In this document: piece by piece, positions 40,092 through 49,925 of the stretch
How the letters are laid out: every line of letters starts with the position of its first letter
Numbering within the stretch: the first letter of the stretch is position 1
Assembly (NCBI GenBank): GCA_023807065.1
Contig: JAJJLU010003486.1
Coordinates: 1-64,000 of the forward strand
Source of the DNA: Isotricha intestinalis
Lineage: Eukaryota; Ciliophora; Litostomatea; Vestibuliferida; Isotrichidae
Direction: 5' to 3'
DNA length: 64,000 nt
Notes under the pieces: model-generated
Databases searched by the model: none
What the model saw: the letters and a program-made list of their open reading frames with translations, nothing else
What the model was told of the DNA's origin: nothing
Position numbers and translations under genes: made by a program

Positions 40092-40476
40092 TTTTTTTAT
40101 TTTAGTTTATTTTTTTTTCATTTACAAATAATTTAATATTAATTAAATTATTTTTAATAAACTCTTTATATACTTAAAATTATATAATTTTTGTTATTTA
40201 TGTATGAAATTTAATAATATTTTTAATTAATTCTTGTTATATATTAATTTTTTTTTTTTTCTATATCTTGTATGAAAAATGATTTTCTTATGTTTTCTGT
40301 TTGTGTCATATAAATTATATTATTATTTTATTCTTAGAATTTTGAATTAGACAATCCTTATTAAATTATAATATAAATAAAAAATTAGAAATAATATAAA
40401 TTTTTTATTATATATTAAACAGAATTATCTTTTTTTTGATTGATAACTTTAAAAATATTTAGTATTTAAATAAAAA
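40092..40476. other. Divergent intergenic region, 385 bp
   Basis: Separates the kinase and PP2C start codons. AT-rich with no ORF. It presumably contains both promoters; I see no recognisable element. Confidence 0.45.
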
Positions 40477-42033
40477 ATGAACCAAGTACCATCAATGAAA
40501 CTTTATGAACCACCCATAAAAAAACCATTTTTGATAAATTCAAATGATAAAATATATAATAGAAAAAAAAATGAAATAATAAGAAAAAGTAATAGTCATT
40601 CAAAAGATATAAAAAACTATATAAATAGTTATTTACAAACAAAATCAAATGATTGTTTACCAAAAATTCCAATCAGAAAATATAGTTATTTTAACCCAGA
40701 AAGGAAAGTAAAATTACCAAATTCAAGAAAAAGTAGTGATAACTATGTTCCTAATAAAAATTTAGATTATAGTTCTGAATATCAAAATCTAGGAGTAAAA
40801 AGTTTTGGAGTGTTAAAAATAGATAAAGCAAGAAAATATAGTTTCAATTCAAAACAAACAACTTTATCTCTTGCTCAAAAATTTTACCGATCTTTTAATG
40901 GAAAAGAAAAATCAAATATTAATAAATTAAATATAAATGATAATATCAATGAAGAAAATGAAGAAACAAAAGTAGAAGATTTAATAGAAGATGCAATGAA
41001 AAAAAATAAAAAATTGATGTTGGGAGAACCATTTATTCGTAGAAACAAGAAATTTAATACTCATAAAGAGAGAAGGATATCATTGGATGAAGAAAGAATA
41101 AAATTTGAAAAAGTAAAATATAAAGCATTTCCTTTTTCTCAAGCAGGAACATCAGAAAATGGAATGACAAAAACAAATCAAGATACATATATAATATTAA
41201 ATAATATATTAAACTTAAAATTCAATATATATGGAATAATGGATGGTCATGGTGAAAATGGTCATTTAGTATCTCAATATGTAAGAAATCAAATAGAAGA
41301 AATTTTTACCAATCCAAAAACATACAATAAAAATTCATCAAACAACAATTTTCACTTTAAAGAAGAAGATATATTTACGAAATTAATAAAAAATGATTAT
41401 TCATTGATAAAAAATATTATATTAAAAATAAATCAAAATTTATCTCATCAATCATTTGACTTAGATTATTCTGGAACAACATTAAATTTATTAATTCTTA
41501 TACATTTACATGTAATAAGTGTAAATATAGGAGATTCTCGTAGTATTATATTAAAAAGGTCATTTCCAAAAAAAACATTTGAATATTTTTTATTAAGTAT
41601 AGACCACAAGCCAATATTAAAAAAGGAAAAAGAAAGAATAAAAAAATCCGGAGGAGAAGTACATAAAGACATTTATGAAGGTAAATATGAAGGACCAAGT
41701 AGAGTTTGGGTTAAAGGAGAAAATTATCCTGGAATTGCAATTAGTAGAAGTATTGGAGATTATGTTGCTGAAAAAATAGGAGTTATTTCTGAACCTGATA
41801 TTAAAAGTTATTATATTGATTCTACTTATAAATTTGCTATTGTAGCTTCTGATGGTCTTTGGGATGCTTTCAATGAAGAAGATATTATTTCTTTTTCTAA
41901 TCAATTTTTTAAAAAAGATAATATTGAGAATTTTTCAGAAGAAATTGGAAATGAATCTGTTAAAAGATGGAATGATTATTCAATTGAAAGAGATGATATT
42001 ACTGTTGTTACTGTGGTGTTAAATCCTTTTTAA
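40477..42033 (+). CDS. Protein phosphatase 2C (PPM family) with N-terminal extension
   Basis: 518 aa. About 215 basic, Ser-rich residues precede the PPM domain (about 218-515). Metal-binding and catalytic motifs are present: TNQD (D236), MDGHGENG (D256-G263), SGTT, VNIGDSRS, DHKP, SRSIGDYVA, VASDGLWDAF and DDITVV. The segment VISEPDI is also typical. Mg2+/Mn2+-dependent Ser/Thr phosphatase, likely active, cytosolic or nuclear. The extension may be regulatory; it carries several RKS and RRIS sites. Confidence 0.93.
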   Translation: MNQVPSMKLYEPPIKKPFLINSNDKIYNRKKNEIIRKSNSHSKDIKNYINSYLQTKSNDCLPKIPIRKYSYFNPERKVKLPNSRKSSDNYVPNKNLDYSSEYQNLGVKSFGVLKIDKARKYSFNSKQTTLSLAQKFYRSFNGKEKSNINKLNINDNINEENEETKVEDLIEDAMKKNKKLMLGEPFIRRNKKFNTHKERRISLDEERIKFEKVKYKAFPFSQAGTSENGMTKTNQDTYIILNNILNLKFNIYGIMDGHGENGHLVSQYVRNQIEEIFTNPKTYNKNSSNNNFHFKEEDIFTKLIKNDYSLIKNIILKINQNLSHQSFDLDYSGTTLNLLILIHLHVISVNIGDSRSIILKRSFPKKTFEYFLLSIDHKPILKKEKERIKKSGGEVHKDIYEGKYEGPSRVWVKGENYPGIAISRSIGDYVAEKIGVISEPDIKSYYIDSTYKFAIVASDGLWDAFNEEDIISFSNQFFKKDNIENFSEEIGNESVKRWNDYSIERDDITVVTVVLNPF

Positions 42034-42270
42034 TTTTCATATTTCTTGATTTTCTTTTTATATATTGTTTATATTATTTTTTATATTTGGGGTTTTGTAT
42101 TACTTTTGTTAAAAAGTTGAGTTTTTATTTATTTTTAATAATTTTAAAATTAGGTATTTTATGAAATTTATTAACTTTAATTTAATTATTTTTTCAATAT
42201 TTTTTTTGATATTAATCAATTATAACTAAAAAAAGAATTAAAATATAAAAATAAAATTATACATCATCAA

Positions 42271-42864
42271 ATGAAGAAATTTATGGATTTTTTATATGAA
42301 GAAAAAGAATTTTTAGAAGTTTCATTTAATGTAGAATATAAAGATCAACAAAAACAACATCCTTCTTTGAGTCCAATGGTATTAAACAGTAAATTAATGG
42401 AATTAATAACATCATTACCAATAGAAAGATTAGGTTCTAAAGGAGAATTTTTTTTTGATGACTCAATACCAATAAAAAAAAAAATTGAGGATACTTTAAC
42501 AAAATCAAAAAAAAATAAAATGAATATTTTAAAACAAGAAAAAGAACTTTCAGACATTAAACAAACAATAAATGTTAGAAGAAATTCAGTGATAAAACCA
42601 AGTAAAACTATGATACCTTCACTTCTTAATTTTGATTCTAGTTATAATTCTGATAAAAAAATAATATTTCATAATTTAAATCAAATAAAAACAGATAAGC
42701 AAATTCAGGGATATACTGGGAAAGAAAATGCAAAGAAAAATATGTATTTTGAAAACATGCTTCAAAATTCAGGAAATGAAAACAAAAAAAAAATTTCAAG
42801 AAGACTTTCTATGCTTAATAATAATTCTGTTATAGAAAAAAATAAAAAAAAATTTAAATTGTAG
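42271..42864 (+). CDS. Small basic protein, unknown
   Basis: 197 aa. Residues 1-60 look ordered (MDFLYEEKEFLEVSFNVEYK, MVLNSKLMELITSLPIERLG) and less biased than the rest. Residues 70-197 are Lys/Asn/Ser-rich with RRNSVIKPSK and SRRLSML, both matching basophilic kinase sites. No known family. Confidence 0.58.
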   Translation: MKKFMDFLYEEKEFLEVSFNVEYKDQQKQHPSLSPMVLNSKLMELITSLPIERLGSKGEFFFDDSIPIKKKIEDTLTKSKKNKMNILKQEKELSDIKQTINVRRNSVIKPSKTMIPSLLNFDSSYNSDKKIIFHNLNQIKTDKQIQGYTGKENAKKNMYFENMLQNSGNENKKKISRRLSMLNNNSVIEKNKKKFKL

Positions 42865-42985
42865 TCAATATATTAGATGGTAATAATATTTCTTTTAATA
42901 TTTTTCTACATAATTAAATTTTTAACAAATAAAAAATTTATTTTATATTAGTTAAATTAATATATAATTTTTGGAATATTTAATT

Positions 42986-44833
42986 ATGGAAAAAGAAGAA
43001 AAAGAAAATATTGAAAAAAATAATTCAATAATAACTAAAGAAGTTTATGATAATAAAATAAATGAAATAAAAAATAATTTAAAATTATTATTAAATAATC
43101 TTTCAAATTATAAAAAAATTAGTCCAACATTACCAGAAAATTTGGAGAAATTTATTGAAAACTTTAATAAAAAAATAGAAGAAGAAAATATGTTAATTGA
43201 AAGATATAAAGAAGAAAAAGTTCTTTCAATGAAATATAATTTAAATTTAAATAGATTTGAAGAATTAATTTTATTAAATGAAATAATGCAAGAATCAATA
43301 AAAAAAGAATTTAAATTATATGAAATATTATTAACTCAAAATACAATATTTAAAATTAATCATCCAATTCAAAATTTTATTCAAAGAAATCCTGAAATAA
43401 TAAAAGATTCTAATATATTTAATAAATTAAAAGACAGAGTAAATATAGGTAAAATTTATGATAATTTAGAAAATAAAGAAATAAAAGAATATATGAATAA
43501 TAATATTGAATTTAAATCAATATATATTAATGGTAAAAATCAAAATAAACAAATTAAAAATATGATAATAAAGAATTTAAAAATAGTGAAAAATTTATAT
43601 ATTAATAATTTAGAAGAAAATGATTTTCATAATTTTTTTTTAACGGGAAATTCAGAAAAAACTTTTGAAACAATGAGATTAAATAATTGTAAAATTAATG
43701 AAATGAGATTAAGTTTAATGTTTCAAAATATTTATTATTTATATTGCACAAAAATACAAATTAGTCCTAATGCTTTTGATAAATTTCATAAAATTAGAAT
43801 ATTAAGTTTAGATGATTGTAATTTAATAGATTATACTTTTTCAATTTTAATTAAAGCAATAACTCCAATTAAAGAAACTTTAATAAAATTATCTTTAATT
43901 CATAATAAACTAACAATATTTTCTTTAAATGGTCAATTTTCTAATTTAGAAGAAATTGATTTATCATATAATAAAATTTCTAGATTTGATATTAAAATAA
44001 TTACTAAACTTCCACAAATAAAAGTTGTAGATTTAACTTGTAATAATTATGCTTATTTAACAAGTGAATGGAATAATTTTAAGAAATTTTTTTCTAAAGG
44101 AAAATTATGTTTATTTTTTGAAAATATGTTTGTTATGAGAAAAGATTTTAAAGAAGTTTATTTTAATTATTTTAATGAAAATTTACAATTGTTAAATTTT
44201 CCTTTACAAAAATTAAATTTTGAATGTTTCTTTGATAAGAATAATTTTAATTTATTAAAGGAAATTAATTTTTCTCAGTTTGAATATTCTTTAAATTCTA
44301 TTAATTTAAATTGTTGTGATTTAACTGATGATAAAATTTTTGATTTATTAGAAAATAATTTATGTTTATTTAATTTAAAAGAATTATTTTTAGCCACTAA
44401 TAAAATAACAAATACATTTTTTGGTGAATTCACAAAAAAAAAATTATATAATTTATTTCCTAATTTAAAAATAATTGATTTAACTTCGAATATAATTCAA
44501 TTTAATGAAGTTAAAGAACTTCAAGATTTAAAAAATTTCTTATTAGAAACTTTATCTCTTAAATTTTTAAATTTAAAATATTCTTCAATTGAAAATTTAA
44601 TGAGTGATTATTTAAAGAAAGAAATAAAATATTTTTATGATTCTAAAAAATCCAAAAAAGAAAAATTAACTTTAAAAGGAATAGAATTAGAAATGAAATC
44701 ATTAATTGAATTATTAAAAGAAAATTCAAATATTAAAATAAATATGAGAAATATATTAAAGAAAGAATATACATCAAAAATAAAAAAGCATTTTAATTGG
44801 ATTTATTATAATTTTTCTTTTGAAGAAAAATAA
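42986..44833 (+). CDS. Leucine-rich repeat protein with coiled-coil N-terminus
   Basis: 615 aa. Start taken at the ATG at 42986 (MEKEEKEN). Residues about 5-150 are helical coiled coil. Residues about 185-560 hold irregular LRRs: KIRILSLDDCNLID, TLIKLSLIHNKLTIF, NLEEIDLSYNKISRFD, QIKVVDLTCNNYAYL, LKELFLATNKIT, NLKIIDLTSNII. Such LRRs mediate protein-protein contact; ciliary LRR proteins share the pattern but so do many others. No kinase or F-box is attached. Stops 62 bp from the convergent SPX-EXS gene. Confidence 0.82.
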   Translation: MEKEEKENIEKNNSIITKEVYDNKINEIKNNLKLLLNNLSNYKKISPTLPENLEKFIENFNKKIEEENMLIERYKEEKVLSMKYNLNLNRFEELILLNEIMQESIKKEFKLYEILLTQNTIFKINHPIQNFIQRNPEIIKDSNIFNKLKDRVNIGKIYDNLENKEIKEYMNNNIEFKSIYINGKNQNKQIKNMIIKNLKIVKNLYINNLEENDFHNFFLTGNSEKTFETMRLNNCKINEMRLSLMFQNIYYLYCTKIQISPNAFDKFHKIRILSLDDCNLIDYTFSILIKAITPIKETLIKLSLIHNKLTIFSLNGQFSNLEEIDLSYNKISRFDIKIITKLPQIKVVDLTCNNYAYLTSEWNNFKKFFSKGKLCLFFENMFVMRKDFKEVYFNYFNENLQLLNFPLQKLNFECFFDKNNFNLLKEINFSQFEYSLNSINLNCCDLTDDKIFDLLENNLCLFNLKELFLATNKITNTFFGEFTKKKLYNLFPNLKIIDLTSNIIQFNEVKELQDLKNFLLETLSLKFLNLKYSSIENLMSDYLKKEIKYFYDSKKSKKEKLTLKGIELEMKSLIELLKENSNIKINMRNILKKEYTSKIKKHFNWIYYNFSFEEK

Positions 44834-44895
44834 ATATTATTTAATTTAATATATAAAGTAAAAGAATGTAGTTTTTTATATTTGTTTACATTAAA

Positions 44896-47097
44896 TTAAA
44901 TTTTTCTACTAAGAACTTTTTTATAACTACCTTCAATGGGTAAATCCATATTTTGTCTTGTATTAATATTATAAGCTTTTAAATATTCATTTAAATCATC
45001 ATTAACATTATTTTGAGAAATAGCTTCGTGATCAGGGATAAATCTACTTTCATATTTAACACTTCCTCTTCTTTCTCTTTCTTCCATAATTTTTTCTAAT
45101 TCATATTGTATTTTTTGTTCTCTATTCATTCCCATAATTCCCAATAAATTATTTTCATTATTAACAAATTTCATTCCTTGTTTTAAAAAAGGTAATTCAA
45201 CATCATTAGTTACTTTAAATTCTTTTGATATTTCTAAATGTTTATATTCAACTCTAATTAAATTCCACATTCCTCTTCTAAATATTTCTAAACTACTTAA
45301 TATTATACTTAAACTTTCTGGTCTTATAAATTCATTAATAACTTCAGGTGATAAAGTTATTAACCAAAGAAATCTAAGGAAAAAATCTAATATTGCTACT
45401 ATGTAATATATCCATTTTTTTTTATAATATAATTTATCTCTTAAAGGATAATTTTTCCCATTTTGTAATAAACCAAAATCCATTTTAATATCCCAAGCAA
45501 AAGAATAACATGAAGAAATAAAAGTGAAAATAAACCAAAATGAATGAAGTATAGGAAAAGTAGGCCAAAAGAAAGATAAGACTGCAACAATGATATTCAA
45601 AGAATATTTAATAATATTTAAATTTTGAGGATATCTCTTTTTAGTATCATAAATTTGTTTTAAACACTGCAAAATTCTTAACATATTAGGGAAGAAAGCA
45701 ATAAATAAATAAATACCTCTTGTTTTACTACAATGTTCAACAATAGCATATAATGGAGCATCATAATAAGCATAATAACAAAGAGTATATTCCATATCTC
45801 TCATAGTAGAAATGAAAGTTGTCATTTGATCAATTAACCAAACATGTCTGAAATCAGTTTTTAATAGGAAACTTCCCATACTTTCACCTACTAATTGATG
45901 AAGATATATTCTTCCTTCATAATTAAATACACCTTCAAAAGGGAAGAAAATATAAAATATAAAAGTACCCCAGCATATTAAAGGTAATATATGTGATGGT
46001 ATTCCAATTACAAAATTTGATATTACTGGAATATTTGCCCTTTGAATTATATATATTAATATTGTTGCAAATAATATAAAAGTAAAAAATGACGCTCTTT
46101 TACATATTTCTATTACTGTTGAAAAGTGATTATCAAATTTAAAAATTACTTTGTAACTTATATTTGATTTATTCCAAAAATAAACATTAAAACCTAAAAT
46201 CCACCAATATAAACAAACTATAAAAAATCCTCTAAACATAGGAAAAATTGATTTAAAATCAGAATCAACATCCATATCAATATGATAATTATAAGCTAAA
46301 AATATTATAATTGCGAAAATAAAGAATAACAAACCTATAAAAAATCCAAGATAAAAAGATTCAGTTTCAGTTAATCTTGTACTTGTTAAATAACTTTTTA
46401 AAATTCTATGTGTTGATTTTTTATATTTTCCACTAAAATAATGATTAAAAATTTTATTAAGATTATCTTTTAATTCCCTTATTGTTTCTTCACTAGTTAA
46501 TAATTCAGTATGATTTTCAATAAAAACATTTATTGTTTTTCTTAATGAAGGAACTTTATCATGATCTTCTTCAGAGTCAAAATAATATTTAAAATATTTT
46601 TCATATTTTTTTAATAGCTTTTCTTTAGCTTCCATATTTAATTGAATAAAATGTTCTAATAAAGAAAGTTCTTTATATACTTCTTTAATTGCCATTTCAA
46701 AAGTATCTTCATATATTTCAAATTCATTTATTAAATCAGCATGATGAATTTGTTCATTAATAGAATTAAATCTTATTTTTAATCTACTATAAAAAGTTTC
46801 AATAAAAAAATGATTTATTTTTTTTAATTCTTCTTTAAATTGTTCTAAAAATGTATTATCCATTTTTGAAAAATCAAAATTTTCATCTGGAACATAATAA
46901 TTTGCGAGTAATGAATTAGTATCTATACTTTGTTGAGTTAAAGCTATTGAATATCTTGTTTTTGAAACTGCTTTATCTAATTTTTTTCTGTATTGTATTT
47001 TAAAAGGCTCTATTATTTTCAACATTACCTGGTAATTTAAATAAAAATCTTCCCAAACTTTTACTTTTTCTTTTTCTAGTTTTTTGAGAAATTTCAT
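44896..47097 (-). CDS. XPR1: SPX-EXS domain protein, XPR1/PHO1/SYG1-like phosphate exporter
   Basis: 733 aa. N-terminal SPX domain (about 1-200) with MKFLKKLEKEKV and a Lys-rich helix EAKEKLLKKYEKYFKYYF that in the family binds inositol pyrophosphates. Transmembrane helices begin at about 247-270 and 287-308, followed by several more. The EXS domain covers about 380-660: FPFEGVFNYEGR, FRHVWLIDQMTTF, RDMEYTLCYYAY, and SLEIFRRGMWNLIRVEYKHL. XPR1/PHO1 proteins export phosphate and report phosphate status. Likely in plasma or vacuolar membrane. A typical complete member. Confidence 0.94.
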   Translation of the reverse strand: MKFLKKLEKEKVKVWEDFYLNYQVMLKIIEPFKIQYRKKLDKAVSKTRYSIALTQQSIDTNSLLANYYVPDENFDFSKMDNTFLEQFKEELKKINHFFIETFYSRLKIRFNSINEQIHHADLINEFEIYEDTFEMAIKEVYKELSLLEHFIQLNMEAKEKLLKKYEKYFKYYFDSEEDHDKVPSLRKTINVFIENHTELLTSEETIRELKDNLNKIFNHYFSGKYKKSTHRILKSYLTSTRLTETESFYLGFFIGLLFFIFAIIIFLAYNYHIDMDVDSDFKSIFPMFRGFFIVCLYWWILGFNVYFWNKSNISYKVIFKFDNHFSTVIEICKRASFFTFILFATILIYIIQRANIPVISNFVIGIPSHILPLICWGTFIFYIFFPFEGVFNYEGRIYLHQLVGESMGSFLLKTDFRHVWLIDQMTTFISTMRDMEYTLCYYAYYDAPLYAIVEHCSKTRGIYLFIAFFPNMLRILQCLKQIYDTKKRYPQNLNIIKYSLNIIVAVLSFFWPTFPILHSFWFIFTFISSCYSFAWDIKMDFGLLQNGKNYPLRDKLYYKKKWIYYIVAILDFFLRFLWLITLSPEVINEFIRPESLSIILSSLEIFRRGMWNLIRVEYKHLEISKEFKVTNDVELPFLKQGMKFVNNENNLLGIMGMNREQKIQYELEKIMEERERRGSVKYESRFIPDHEAISQNNVNDDLNEYLKAYNINTRQNMDLPIEGSYKKVLSRKI

Positions 47098-47601
47098 TTT
47101 TTTTATTTATTTTTTTTTCATATATTATTTTTGTGCTATGGTTTTTTATTTTTTTAATAAAATTTAAATTAATTGATTTATGATGGAGAAAAATTTAAAA
47201 TTTATAAAAATGTAATTAATTATTTTGACTCAATTCATATAATCATTTATTAATACAATAAAAAAATAAATAATATTGACAAAATGCGTAAATTTAGAAT
47301 TTTATTTTTGAATAAAATTTCATTTGAAAAAGTAATAAATTGAGAAATTATGATAAAGAATATTTTAACTTAAATAATGCTTTATTTCTTAAGTAAAACA
47401 ATCGAAATATAAAAAAATAATTTTTTAGACATTTATTATATACTTCATCTTCCCAAATTTAAATATTATTAATTAGTAATTTATGTTAATTAATTTTAAG
47501 TCGATTTATCATAAAAAAATACATTGAAGTCAAAATTTAACTTCTTTTGCATTTTAAATTATTTTTTAAAAAGCTAAATCAGTTAAATAAACATATAAAT
47601 A
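47098..47601. other. Divergent intergenic region, 504 bp
   Basis: Between SPX-EXS and RanBP2-finger start codons. AT-rich, with short stop-interrupted frames. No RNA gene or repeat recognised. Confidence 0.45.
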
Positions 47602-48186
47602 ATGTGTAGTACAATAACTAAAAAATACAAAGAAAACAGTTTTTTTCCTTCAAAATTATTTTTAACTTTTGAAAAATTTCCAAATAATTCAGAAGAAAAT
47701 TCTTATGAAAATTCAATTTCAAAATGTGAAACAAATTTTTCTTCTCAAAATGAAACAATAAGACAATATTTAACAAAAGAACTTTTAGACACAATAAATT
47801 TTTCAATATTAAATGAAACAAATGAAAGAAATAATGCATTAAATTTGAATAATGATTTAAAAAATTCTTTAAATCCTTCTTTTCATTTCTTTTTAAATAA
47901 AAATATGACTTTTAATTCAAACAATATAATTAATAAAGAAGGTTTTTCTCAAATGAAAAAAGTTAAAAAGAAGAAGAAAAAAAATAAAAAAAATTTTGAA
48001 GAAAGAGAAGGAGATTGGAATTGTTATTTTTGTAGAAATTTAAATTTTACTTTTAGGAAAAAATGTAATAAATGTGGAATTTTTAAATATTATTCTGACA
48101 AATTTCATGATAAATTCATGGAAAATGTTTTATCTATCATTAATGATAATGAAAAAAGAAGAAAAGAGGATTCTTCTTTTACTTAA
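47602..48186 (+). CDS. RanBP2-type zinc-finger protein
   Basis: 194 aa. The first 130 residues are Asn/Ser/Phe-rich and low complexity. A Lys run precedes one RanBP2-type finger at about 139-170: GDWNCYFCRNLNFTFRKKCN followed by KCG. It shows W-x-C-x2-C-x3-N-x6-C-x2-C. This finger type binds single-stranded RNA with GGU or ubiquitin; the conserved Trp and Asn fit the RNA-binding class. The role is otherwise unknown. Confidence 0.85.
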   Translation: MCSTITKKYKENSFFPSKLFLTFEKFPNNSEENSYENSISKCETNFSSQNETIRQYLTKELLDTINFSILNETNERNNALNLNNDLKNSLNPSFHFFLNKNMTFNSNNIINKEGFSQMKKVKKKKKKNKKNFEEREGDWNCYFCRNLNFTFRKKCNKCGIFKYYSDKFHDKFMENVLSIINDNEKRRKEDSSFT

Positions 48187-48677
48187 TGTATACTTTTTAA
48201 ACTTTTAAAAAAGAGATTTATTATATTTTTGTATAATTATATTTTTGGAAAGGTGTAACTTATATTTAAATGTTAAAAGGGGTTTATTAAGTATTATAAT
48301 TTATATATTTTTCTTAAAGATTATTGATTATAAATTTTGTTTTTCTAAAATTCATTTTTTTTTTTGTTTTAAATTAAATACTTTAATTTTCTCTTTTCTT
48401 ATATTTTTTAGGAATTCATAAAAACTTTTTATTATAAAAACGAAAAATAATTTCACTTAATTATTAAATTAAAAGAATTATATATAACAACTTAACATTT
48501 TCTTTTTTAAAGAAATATATTAATAAACTAATATAATTAATATATAACATTGAAATACTTTTAAATTTCTGATAATGAAATTTCAGATAAAATTTTGAAT
48601 AATCCATGACAAAATATCTTCATAATAAAGATACACTAAAATTATATATATATATATTATAATAACAAAATACACAC
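48187..48677. other. Convergent intergenic stretch, 491 bp
   Basis: Between the RanBP2-finger and FHA stops. AT-rich, including an alternating TA run of about 15 bp near 48643-48657. Nothing else seen. Confidence 0.45.
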
Positions 48678-49601
48678 CTAATTTTCAATTAATTTGATAG
48701 TGAATTTTGATTCAAATAATTTGAAAGTTAAATCAGAAAGTATATAAACAAAAGGTAAATTATTTCCAATAACAAAAAAAGTTCCATTTGTACTTCCATT
48801 ATCTTTTAATGAAATACAATCAGCATCTTTATTATAACAAATAAGAGCATGATTTTTACTAATTGAAGAATTTTTAATAATAATATGAGTATTATTTCTT
48901 CCTATTGAAACAGGACAATCATTTAATTTATTATATTTATATGTTTTTCCTTCTACTTCAACAGAAAACATATTATCATTATTATTTGGCCCTGAAATTA
49001 TTATTGAAACTTTTCCTACCATAAAATCAAGTGATGTATTATTTTCAATTAAAAATTCATTTTCAATATACATTAACATTTTAATATCTTTATTTAATAA
49101 TGATATCATATAATTATCATCATTTTTTATATATTCTATTTTAAATAATGGGATATTTTTATCCTTTTTACCCTTAAATTTTTTCTTTGAGACATTCAAA
49201 TAAAAATCAATACCTGAATTAATATCATTTGCTTCATCACTAATACCAAATATTGTCAACCATTTTCTTTCAGTTCTAACTTCGTTTTTTATTCCTAATT
49301 TATCTATAATAATTGCTTTATTAAAAAACATTTCTCCTTCTAATAATAATTCCCTTCCTCCTATTACTAAAGTATCTAAAACTCTTTTATTTGTGTTATT
49401 TTGACTTACTTTTAAATTACTAAAGGTTATTATTGATTCTGATACTTTTTTTGGTGATGTACCTGTTATGTTGTTTTTACTTTTTTGGGTGTCATTAATT
49501 TCTGTCATTTCATTTTGATCTAATTTTCCCTTAATTACATATTTATCTAAATTCATTCTTGGTTGACAACAATTTATTATTTTACAAAGGTCTTCAAACA
49601 T
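48678..49601 (-). CDS. FHA-domain protein
   Basis: 307 aa. The C-terminal FHA domain (about 205-305) contains CPVSIGRNNTHIIIKNSSIS, KNHALICYN and LKDNGSTNGTFF, with the phosphothreonine-binding Arg, Ser and Asn of the family in place. A second beta-rich block lies at about 65-200. Short N-terminus with CC (MFEDLCKIINCCQPR). FHA domains recruit phosphothreonine partners. No attached catalytic domain. Confidence 0.86.
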   Translation of the reverse strand: MFEDLCKIINCCQPRMNLDKYVIKGKLDQNEMTEINDTQKSKNNITGTSPKKVSESIITFSNLKVSQNNTNKRVLDTLVIGGRELLLEGEMFFNKAIIIDKLGIKNEVRTERKWLTIFGISDEANDINSGIDFYLNVSKKKFKGKKDKNIPLFKIEYIKNDDNYMISLLNKDIKMLMYIENEFLIENNTSLDFMVGKVSIIISGPNNNDNMFSVEVEGKTYKYNKLNDCPVSIGRNNTHIIIKNSSISKNHALICYNKDADCISLKDNGSTNGTFFVIGNNLPFVYILSDLTFKLFESKFTIKLIEN

Positions 49602-49925
49602 TTTTAATTATTAATACTGATTTTTTATTTTAATTATTTTCAATAAATTTATTTTGAGAAAAGGTTTTCAGAAAAAAAATAAGTTAATTTTATTATTCCA
49701 AAAATATAATTTTTATTTTTTAAGTATATGTCTTTTCTTTTTTAAATAATATTTCTTAATATTTGTTAATTTATATATATATATTTATTATCAATAAGTA
49801 AATTAAAAAATACTATTAACATATAAAAAATTAATGTATTTAAATTTTTAGAAAAGTAATTAAACTGAAATAAAAAAAAAATAAAAAAAATTATTATTAA
49901 ATAAATAACTAATACAAATAAAACA
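49602..49925. other. Divergent intergenic region, 324 bp
   Basis: Between FHA and SPATA4-like start codons. Short TA runs and A-runs only. Confidence 0.45.

Noticed and set aside
35578..42033. Signalling operon of kinases and phosphatase
   Set aside because: Genes alternate in strand and are interleaved with unrelated ones, so there is no polycistron. Only the divergent kinase/PP2C pair is kept as a weak observation.
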